A stretch of 64,000 nucleotides of DNA from Euryodendron excelsum (Eukaryota; Streptophyta; Magnoliopsida; Ericales; Pentaphylacaceae). Each line of letters begins with the position of its first letter. Positions within the stretch are counted from its first letter, which is position 1. Both the position numbers and the translations under genes were made by a program. Under the pieces are notes generated by a model. It was not told the origin of the DNA. It ran no database searches and was given only the letters and a program-made list of their open reading frames with translations. Location of the stretch: contig CM065386.1 of the NCBI GenBank assembly GCA_033060915.1, forward strand, positions 9,362,501 through 9,426,500. Direction: 5' to 3'. Positions 55,523-64,000 of this stretch are shown in pieces.

Positions 55523-58280
55523 TTGGTTTGTTTTATTTCTTGTAATTCTAAAAACTAATTTTCAGTAATATTTTCAAATAGGGACAATTGTTGTTTATTT
55601 AAACCGATATAACTTTGTCGGCAGATTTAAATTGTTTTCTTATTTCATTTTGATAGTCATAGAAAAATGTAGACTTTCACAAAAAACACATTATTAGATT
55701 ACATTTCTCATATTATCTTATTTGTTGATTTCTTTATTTAATAACTCATTTCAATGTGTAATTTATATATTATTTTCAGACTTTGTCTTGAATTTTTTTA
55801 AAAATATGAATTAAAACTCAAAATAATCTGTAATGGGCACTAGGTTGCGTGCCTTGCATTTAGCCATATCACTAGTGTCAATAAATGTTACATTATGTGT
55901 GGAATGTCAGTATACATATGGTTCATACGAAAACGGTGTCTTTATCGGATATCTCAAACAAAAAAAATCATAAATAATATGTCACTAAATTGATGTGGTT
56001 GAATAAGATTTATTTACTTTGAAGTAAAATATCTATTATGATAAGTTTTAATTACAATAATGCATGGTCAAATTATTTTATTGAGATTTTCTATATAGTT
56101 TTTTTTTTTTTTTGAAAGAATAGCACTTTCCTTTATTCTTTCTTTTTCTCCCTTAATCTTTGTTTGATTTGGGGGTTAAAAAATGTCCTTAACAAAAATT
56201 CAAACGAGCCTCATATTGGGCCTTGGATTGAAGTTCAATTTGGTGGCCTTCGCTTTGCTATTTTAACATTCGCAGAGGCAAGCGCACAACCCCAGTTTGG
56301 AGCCTTGGATAGTCTTATTTTGTTCATGCTTATTTTTTTTTAAATTGTTCAGCGGTCATCGATTTTTTTTTATTGTTCAGTTGTCATCAACATGTTTGAT
56401 AAATTGCTTGAGCGAGGGAGAGACGGATGGATTAAGGAGGGAGGGACTGTCGTCATTTTAACGATTCTGGCATCTATAGGGAGGCAGATAAACTAAAAGA
56501 AGTTCTTGTTCTTGAATTTCATGGGCAAAAGGACCTCTTGAGATGTTTTTCTCTTGAGAATTGAGATGTAAAGCTCCTAATGAGATTCTCTGTAACAGGG
56601 TGAGTAGTCCAATGTACTCTAGACATTATTGTAATTGTGTATCCAGAAAAAGTTCCATTGCTGAAGATAGAGATGTCAGAACCTAACTTAATTGTAATTG
56701 TGCTCATCAAGACGTGCTTTTGGAGTGCCTACAAAAAGATATGTAGTTGAAGTACCTGCTTCTGAACAAATGAGACTTCAAAAGCATTTGAAGTACCTGC
56801 TGGCTGCTTCTGAACAGATGACACTTAAAAAAAGCAGTTGAAGGAAAGAATAAGTGTTCTTACGAAGTAATGCATCAGCAACTACTTAAAAGGACCCCAG
56901 GAAAAGAAGAGTGGTTATTGCATCATAAAAGTCATTTCAAATTGCAGCTACGAGTTCTGCGTGCCCTGGAGTAGAAAATTGAGCTCGATACTGAAACGGA
57001 CTTCGTTGCCAGGAAAGGAATATTTTAAACCCTGGTTAGTGTGAAATCATCAATAGATGTGGATATTTTCATTTTATAGTTCTAATCTAAATTGTGTAAG
57101 TTGTAAGACGAAGTCATGAACACTTGTTACTTTCCCATGCTAAACATAAAAGCTTGTGGGTCTCCACATGTGAAAACCTTAACTGAGTGACAATTTACAC
57201 ATGAAGACATATATGTGGGTATTTCTATATCCGACAGGTAGTCTTGCACTATCCTGTGGTGGTTGCTTTTTTTTTTCCTTCTCTTCATACTAAGTTTTTG
57301 TGCTGTGATTTAGAGATGGTGTCCAATCATGCTTCATCATTTGGTATTTTTGTAGGCCTCATCTTTTAGCAAAGTAAGCTTTGTTGGACCCGAGTGCTTG
57401 GAGGTGATAAGTCTCTTTTACTTATTGCATGAAGACAAAATTTCTCAAACAAGTTAGAGAAGTCCTATATGTGTTATTACTAAAGCCTTAAGGCCCTGCA
57501 GTCTTTCCAAATTGCTAATGTGCTCCTTTTTGGGAACCATGCTTCACTCTAAGTTTCTTTATCGGTTGCTCCTTGCTTTTGAGCCAGGGCTTTTTAGCTA
57601 ATTAAGTTTGGTTCTTTTTTTTTTTCCCTTCCCCTCTCTCTTGTTGGATGTAACTCAACTTCCTAGTCTTGATGAGCATGATCCATTTTTGGCATCCTAA
57701 CAAGGCCTTGGGACATGATAACAACAATAAAATGATTTCGCTTTTATGTTGTTTTGCTATTTAGTCTAATGTGCGCATCTGCAAATCAAACTCGTTAGGG
57801 AACTAGTGAAATTAGGGATTTAATACTTCTGCCTAATGTAATATGCATGACAAGTCGTTGGCCTCTTTTGTTTTCAATGGTTCCTGCAGAAGTTGAAGAT
57901 TATTCTTGAGTCATGGCCATCCTAAATTAAGTGGAGAAGGGGGAGAATTTCAAACTTCGAGGGGATTTTGCAATGTTCATAGCTTTGCAGGGTCTCAATC
58001 CTAACTATCTTCTTACAAGCCCTGAATCAGGTACTGTAGTTCCTCTTTTTTTTATTTGGGCCTTAAAGGAATTGTAATTTTTAAAATGGAAACTTTCCAT
58101 AAGAGTGAATGTAGTGTTACCTGTTTAAATGTCTCTATGTATGGACATTTTATGAGTTTGTATTATCTATTTAATGAAATACCTTCTTAATCTAGCAGTG
58201 CGTAGGACTAAGATTCCTCTTTATGGACCTTAGTTTTTATTGAAATTACTGCAGGTTCTTGCTGGAACTCTGTCCTTGGA
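55523..58280. other. Non-coding stretch
   Basis: AT-rich, with T tracts near 56100, 56335 and 57615. A short phrase GAAGTACCTGCT...CTTCTGAACA repeats at 56750 and 56790. A possible small exon with AG/GT borders lies at about 57991-58028 (GLNPNYLLTSPES), but I do not recognise it. Confidence 0.4.
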
Positions 58281-58390
58281 GTAGAGGATGGGAACGCTTT
58301 GCCAGACGCTTCAATGTGCCAGAACTAGCAATGAAGTAGAGGATGGGAATGCTTTGCCAGATGCTTCAGCATGCCAGAACTAGCGATGCA
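58281..58390. repeat. 55-bp tandem duplication
   Basis: GTAGAGGATGGGAACGCTTT (58281) and GTAGAGGATGGGAATGCTTT (58336) begin two 55-bp copies that differ by a few bases. Confidence 0.85.
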
Positions 58391-58559
58391 TGTAGTGGCA
58401 GCAAGACCATCATTCTTGACAAAGGAGCTTTTGCCTTCTCGTGCAATAGAGATTGCGTGATCAGGACAAACATAGGCCTTGTGAGTTTGTTAACTGCGCC
58501 TCATTTTGTTACTCCATCTGGCATTGGTTTGAGGGAAAACAAGAGCGCTGGCAGAGCAT

Positions 58560-60710
58560 CATTTGATTGATTGCTCCAAGAGTTCGCAGCCATTGGGTTC
58601 TCAAAAAGTAAATCACTGCCATCTAAAGGCAGTGAAAATTAGTCAGTGGTCCAATCATGATCTTGCACAAAGATCTTCACATCAGAGCATTTGCCAGCAC
58701 TAACTAATGATCTGCCATCTGCGACCTTCACATTAAAGTTTTCAGATTGCTCCACTGGACAAGAAAGTAGTTTTTGCCAATTTAACATCCAAAAATCAAT
58801 CAAGACGGTCATTGGTTACTGCTTAATAAAGTCTTTGACCAGCATAGCTTGAGGGGTGGCATGACCTGAAGGGGCATGTACCAAAATAGTAACTGTGTCA
58901 TTGTCGACCTCTGGCTTGTTTTAGTCACCGTCATCTGATTCATCATGCTCTTTACCAGATTCATCAAACTCTTCCAATGGCTCGATCGTCAAAAGTCGTT
59001 TCCGCTTGCATCGATGTCCCCTATGCCATTTTTCATCACAGGTCCAACATTGCCCTTTGGCAGTCCGCTCCTCTAATTCCTCCTGTATGAGATGTTTAGT
59101 CGGGTATATTTCGAGTGGTCACCCTGATGGCTGCCTGTTTGGAGTTTTATATGAGCGACGATTCTCTTGGTAAGTCGGGTATATTTCCATCTGGCAGATT
59201 CGACCGTATCACCCGAGATTGTCATGATGCACAGGTCCCTGCCTGTTTGGAGTTTTATATGAGCGACGATTCTCTTGGTTAACTTTTTCCTCTTGCATCT
59301 TTGTGAAGGAAATAACTGCTACCATTGTGAGCAGTCTATATGCTTTCACCTCCCGATGGATGTCAAAGCGAATATCTTTAATAAATGTTCCCACCAATTG
59401 TCGCTCTGTCCAATCACGAGCTTTATTGGATAGGCGTTCAAAACAACTATGGAACTCCATAACAGTCCTTGTCCGGTGAATATTGGCAAGTTCACCATCC
59501 ATATTCTCATATTCAGAGCTACCAAATCGCAAAAGAAGATCGTCCATAAATACATTCCGTGTAGGAACTCTATGACATGACTCGAACCAATAATACCACT
59601 ACATGGCATCTCCATTAAGATTAATGGAAACCACTTCAACCTTTGAAGCATCAGGCGTTCGATGAAAACAGAAGAATTTTTCTACCCCAGAATCCAGCGT
59701 GTTGGATTCCCACCTTCCCACAGCGGAAAATCTATCTTCATGTGAGGAGGAGTCTAATCAGCATTGTTGTATACAAGCTGGTGCTGGTGATTATGTGTAT
59801 CACGTTCACGTGATTATGTGTAAGGCCGGTTGAAGACAAGTTGATGCATAAGGCGATAATTTTAATATGGTTTTTTATTTTTTTAATATCATTGTTATGT
59901 TTTTATTTAAAATTATTTATTTTATAAATTGGTGTTTTTTCTTTTGAAGTTAACTATTGTGCGGAGTTTGGCTTTTTTTTTTTTTTTTTTTCATATAGAC
60001 TAAGGTCTCTTCTTTTAAAAGAAAATCTAGAAATTATGTAAGGCCTTAAAACTATAGAAAAGTTTTAAAAATTTTGGGGCTTTAAAAAATTTTTTCAATT
60101 TTTTGTTAAGCCAATTTTTTTTTCTTTTTAAAGTTCACTTAGGGTTGTTGATTTTAGGTCTTCATTATCTAATAATACTTTTTTTTTTCACCTAAACTAC
60201 GAAATTCTCTAAAGCAAAAAAATATGAAAACTACATAAGACATTAACTATAACATTTAATGTTTAAAAAATTTGAGCCCTTAAAAAAATTTGTTTGTACA
60301 ATTTATTTAGTTATTATTAAACTAGTTTTTTTTTTCTTGAAGTTTACTAGTGTAGTTAATTTTAAGCTTCCTTTTTTAAAAGATAATTTTTTCTCATTTG
60401 AATTAGATCCCTTTTAAAAAATAATATAAAATTTTACTAAATTTTAAAAATCTTGAGGCCTTAAAAATCTTGAGGCCTTAGGCGATAGCCTAAGTGGCCT
60501 TAAGGGTGAGCCGGCCGGTTATATGCCATTGGCAACTGATCCTGAACCAGGTTCATGCGGATTCTTTGAGACATCTAATCCAAAAGCTTGGTGAGTGAAG
60601 CCTGCATGGCCTCTTTAAATTGCTCAAGTTTTTTATCCAACTTTGCTTCAAGTTGTGCTTCCAACTGTGATTCGTCAAGTTGTGATGAAATACTTTCCAG
60701 AGCCAACTAA
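58560..60710 (-). pseudogene. Ty3/gypsy gag-protease relic, split by a DNA element
   Basis: On the minus strand a coiled gag N terminus (SQLDESQLEAQLEAKLDKKL, about 60690-60620) is interrupted at 60516. It resumes below 59820 with MKIDFPLWEGGNPTRW (about 59740), LLLRFGSSEYENMDGEL and FERLSNKARDW (59547-59209). A CCHC zinc knuckle, CWTCDEKWHRGHRC, lies at about 59055-59010, and protease-region sequence FNVKVADGRSLVSAGKCSDV at about 58745-58685. The protease DSG motif is not recognisable (LIDFWML). A short direct repeat near 59105-59280 duplicates part of gag. RT and integrase are absent. Confidence 0.8.
59821..60516. mobile_element. GGCCGG-ended DNA element inside the gag relic
   Basis: It starts TAAGGCCGGTTGAAG and ends GGGTGAGCCGGCC, with AAGGC/GGCCTT motifs just inside both ends and a long T-rich interior without coding sequence. 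Flanking GATTATGTG (59812-59820) and GGTTATATG (60517-60525) agree at 7 of 9 positions and may be a decayed target duplication. The gag reading resumes on either side, so it is an insertion. The superfamily (hAT-like or Mutator-like) is unsure. Confidence 0.55.
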
Positions 60711-62109
60711 TAGGTCAAAAAATTTAAATCTGATGGAACTATGTGTGAGATCAATTCATATGTCCCGTAATTGAGATCACAAGTTTGGCTTGGAGTTCCA
60801 AAACCCAAGTATTACGGATCAGACAAGCTAAGAACACCCATCTGAGGAAAGTCATTGGAATAAATCCCACAAAAAAACAACAATACCGAGGCCTGGGGTC
60901 TTGAGATCCCCGATACCCACTTGAAATCAAATCCCTATACCGCGCTCATGATGGGCAGCTGTGAAAACCCTTCGGAGATCCGTAGTTCCGCCGTATGAAG
61001 TTAAAACCCCATACCACAGAGATCCAACGTTAACGAACCAAGTGATGAGATCATACTTTGCAGAGTGATGCAATGGTTGGTAAGCTCATTAATATTTTCT
61101 TCTGATGAGCCAAAACTAAAAAATAAAATAAAAGTGCTGTGGTAACTAATGTAACATTGTCAAGCCTTCCAACATGTCAATAAAATTCCAATAAAACAAT
61201 AGAGGTGGCACAAATAATACTAGAATGGTAATTATTTTTGAAAGAATATTAGTTTGGGAATTATTTTCATAAAGAGTATTATTTTAGCAAAAAACTAGAC
61301 TTAATAAATGTCAAAGATGCACCTAAATATCATATACTATTTTAATGAAAAATGTAACTGGGATTTTTTGTAAGTCTCACTCCGCTCTGCAAATCACCAA
61401 GATGAATACAAGAAAGCTTACAAGAGTAGAAAACAGTGAGAATGCGTCGACTTTATTTGGGCCGATGACACTCTGAAGATTAAGTTAAACAAGCTTAATC
61501 TCAATGAATCAAAAAAAAAAAATCTATTCTAATTCTTAGTTGTTCGTACCTTGTTCTCTTCTTGCTTGCTTTACTTATAAACTTCGAAGGTCTTACTCCT
61601 TCTAGGAGTTGCAGTGTAATCATCCTTCTAGGAATCAATCTCTTTCAGTTGGTTGCAAGATTTGTGTTAATCCTCTTAAGTCCATTTCTTAATTGGATCA
61701 AAACTCTCTGTTGGGTTGGTGTAGGAGATTCGATTCAACCTCCTTGGGCCTTTCTTGGCACCTAAGCCTCACTCCAGAACTACTAGGAATGTTTTCACAG
61801 AGCTTGGCCCCACTGTTCTTAGTGGGCCGACCCACTTGTGCATGGCACGAGTCTTTTAGCCCACAATTGTTTCCTAGCTTTTATGTCACATTTGGCTGAG
61901 TTCAGAGGACAAGGGTTGTACTAAACTCATTATGATTGTCCTTTCACACCTGACTTGATGAGATTATGGGGCGCCCTTCAAGGACGCATGCTCCACGTGT
62001 CGCGTGTTGGTTCGCTTGCATGGGTGAAGAGCCGGCCGAACATTAAATCTAGAGGCAACTGTTTGGCAAAGATGTGATGATTGATGCTCCTCATTCCTTG
62101 TAATGGCGA
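60711..62109. other. Non-coding stretch
   Basis: Possible 5' leader of the gypsy relic up to about 61080, without a recognisable primer site. Segment 61170-61310 is a diverged copy of 28230-28370. No gene was recognised in 61320-62109. Confidence 0.45.
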
Positions 62110-62834
62110 TAGGGATGCCAATTGAGCCGGCCTGGCCTAGCCCGGGCCATGGCCTATTGGGCTTGAGGCAGGTTTTGCGGGCTCTCGTCAAATTTCGTGC
62201 CGAGCTGAGCCAATTTGGGAATGTTAGGCCCAAGGCCAGCCCACGACCCTAAGGGTCGACTCGAGCTCGGGCCTTGGGCTTTTGGGCGGGCTTGATCATT
62301 TTTTTTAAATTTTAGTTTTTTAAATTAATAATTAATTTATAAATTAGTAACTAATAAGTAGTAATCACTAATAGTTAAAACTAAATTAGAAAATTATTCA
62401 ACTTATGAAAATCATACAAACAAATATAAATGATTAAACTTATAAAGTATTGATTAATGTAAACTTATATAAACTATTGAATATATAAGACATACATTTT
62501 TAATTAGTAATTGATAATCAATAATAATTCAACTAAGTTAGAGACTGAATCAAACTTATAAAGATTATACAAAAATATATAAATGATTAAACGATTAAAC
62601 TTATAAAGTATTGATTAATGTAAATCTATATAAACTATTAATTATATAAAAATATACTATTACTTATAAATTTATAATTTGGGCGGGCCGAGCTCGGGCT
62701 ATCAAGAGTAAGGTTTAGGCCTGCCGATAGAAGGCTCGGGCTTAGGCCGGGCTAGGCCCAGGTTGGGCTTTGGCCTAGTGGACTCAAGCTGGGCTTGAGT
62801 GGCCCATGGGCCTCGAGTCAAATTTAAATCCCTA
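62110..62834. mobile_element. hAT-like non-autonomous element with GC-rich ends
   Basis: Ends are TAGGGATGCC and AAATCCCTA. Inside each end lies ~150 bp rich in GGGCC/GGGCTTGGGC motifs, inverted relative to each other, around an AT-rich centre that itself holds a direct repeat (AAACTTATAAA...TATTGATTAATGTAAA). Flanking AATGGCGA (62102-62109) and AACAACGA (62835-62842) agree at 5 of 8 positions. TAGGG ends and 8-bp duplications are typical of a hAT-like family widespread in plants. Confidence 0.65.
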
Positions 62835-63003
62835 AACAACGACGACCTTACGTATAAGAGTTGACCTCTTCAATGTTGATCTTTAACTTTGCTTGGGAAG
62901 ATAAGTATCATTTGAGAGAGTGCCGATCTTACTGATCTGTAAGTTTTCTTTCACTTCACTCTTACTTCTTCTAAATTCTGTGCCCAACCTCCTCCTTTTG
63001 GTA

Positions 63004-64000
63004 ATGGCTGGTTATCTTAGAAATATATTAGGCTCTCCGACAGCTATTGATGCGTTTAAGGCGACATACAATTTCCCTGAGGGGGTAGACATTAGGCTTG
63101 CCCGCAATAAGAACAATGAGTTGTGGCAAACTAATGCCGGAATGCCTTTTCTTTAAATTTCTATAGTAGAAGAGGGGATTCGGTTTCCTCTACACCCTTT
63201 ACTACTATAAGTTTTGTCCTACTATTCTTTATGCCCAGCCCAACTTACAACCAATGGTTTTAGGATAGCCATGGGGATTGTGGAATTAAACCGCATTTCA
63301 TGGCTAAACCTAGGTTTTTTAGAGTTCAAGTACTGCTATATCTACAGTCGTGTGAGCTTTGATGATGTGAAATATAACTTTAGGACCAAGAAGAAAAACA
63401 AAGAGATTGTTTAAGTCCTTCCCAAGACCAGGAAGGGCATGGATGACGTTATAGCGATAGTTTCGAGGAAGTGGGAGTATAGGAATGTACTAGAGGGACA
63501 ACGGCCTTTATGGCGGTGTCCTAGACATCATGGTCACCCAGGTTTATGCTTCTGCTTTTATTTTCTAAAACTCATTTTACATGCTTTTTTCTTTCTCTAA
63601 CTGTTTTCCTTCCTCTATTCCAGCCTACCACGTGAAGGTGAAGAAGAAGTATGAGGAGCTTGGTGTCAATTAGGCTGCTTTAAAGAGGGTCTGGGCGTAT
63701 AAACGTGAAGACGCTCAAAAGGGCTATGGTTGGGCTGCGCACATCAAGCTAAAGTACCCGATCTATTACACATCTTTTATCACGACTAAAGGTATTCCTC
63801 TGAGGGTGATAGCTCGGTTGCATAAGCATGGCAACGCCAAGAATCTTGATGACATGTCAAAGGGAGTCCTGATCCCCTTTATCCGTGAGCCAGCTTGAGT
63901 AACTGTAGTAACTTCTGAGGGCACTTCTGTTTCTGAGTCGATTCAAGATCCTGATGGCGTGTCAGAAGAAGACTCTATTTCTAATTCGGTGACTGTGTCA
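63004..64000 (+). pseudogene. Plant transposon-associated ORF (PF04195-like), decayed, runs off the window
   Basis: One frame from the ATG at 63004, broken only by stops (63154, 63207, 63412), reads AIDAFKATYNFPEGVDIRLA, GIRFPLHP, CPAQLTTNGFRIAMGIVELN and LGFLEFKYCYIYSR. This pattern resembles the 'putative gypsy type transposon' family PF04195, found in the extra ORFs of large gypsy elements and in some DNA transposons. A GTTTAT donor near 63542 and TATTCCAG near 63622 suggest an intron, after which AYHVKVKKKYEELGVN and RVWAYKREDAQKGYG continue. The function of this family is not known to me. The 3' part lies beyond the window. Confidence 0.55.

Noticed and set aside
61562..61899. Two overlapping open frames of 67-68 codons
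   Set aside because: They show no domain, no splice context and no similarity I recognise, and are typical of chance frames.
1..64000. tRNA, rRNA and CRISPR features
   Set aside because: I looked for B-box (GGTTCGA-type) motifs with cloverleaf context and for regular short repeat-spacer arrays. The only tRNA-like promoter is the SINE, and no array was found.

Overview
This window is a repeat-rich, AT-rich stretch of a plant nuclear chromosome, most likely from a eudicot. The evidence is tRNA-iMet-primed LTR retrotransposons, a plant L1-type LINE with a C-terminal RNase H, PIF/Harbinger, hAT-like and Mutator-like non-autonomous DNA elements, a tRNA-derived SINE and an F-box gene. I cannot name the species. 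I found no prokaryotic operon, CRISPR array, tRNA or rRNA gene, and no convincing intact host gene. I did not find a new biological system; the interest lies in how the elements are nested and decayed.

Layout. 1-6.5 kb is mostly non-coding, with a 274-bp tandem duplication, a 0.9-kb Mutator-like foldback element with a 10-bp target duplication, exon-like islands and a small MITE. 6.5-11.9 kb is a dead Ty1/copia element whose reverse transcriptase is split by a solo LTR (9759-10305) and whose 3' LTR stops against a TRIM-like fragment. 12.97-13.53 kb is a ~560-bp near-palindromic hairpin. 15.5-20.4 kb is a minus-strand Ty3/gypsy element of Tat type (gag, protease, RT, two RNase H regions, no integrase). 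21.0-25.25 kb is a PIF/Harbinger-type MITE split by a 3.85-kb L1 LINE with a 14-bp target duplication. 26.4-27.5 kb looks like a gypsy LTR and 28.57-28.71 kb is a SINE. 31.5-32.8 kb holds LINE fragments.

33.2-34.4 kb is an F-box gene broken over three frames. 35.5-38.0 kb is an AT-rich 1.31-kb tandem duplication. 39.8-40.0 kb is one exon-like piece of ribosomal protein L18 (eL18). 40.9-47.3 kb is a large degenerate repeat block with several local tandem arrays. 48.5-54.2 kb is a complete but inactive chromovirus-like Ty3/gypsy element with both LTRs. 55.4 kb holds a candidate terminal exon. 58.5-60.7 kb is a minus-strand gypsy gag-protease relic split by a GGCCGG-ended element. 62.1-62.8 kb is a GC-ended hAT-like element. 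63.0-64.0 kb is a decayed, apparently intron-containing plant transposon-associated ORF that runs off the window.

The coding parts belong almost entirely to mobile elements, and every one carries stops, frameshifts or lost catalytic residues. The dominant story is repeated nested insertion followed by mutational decay.
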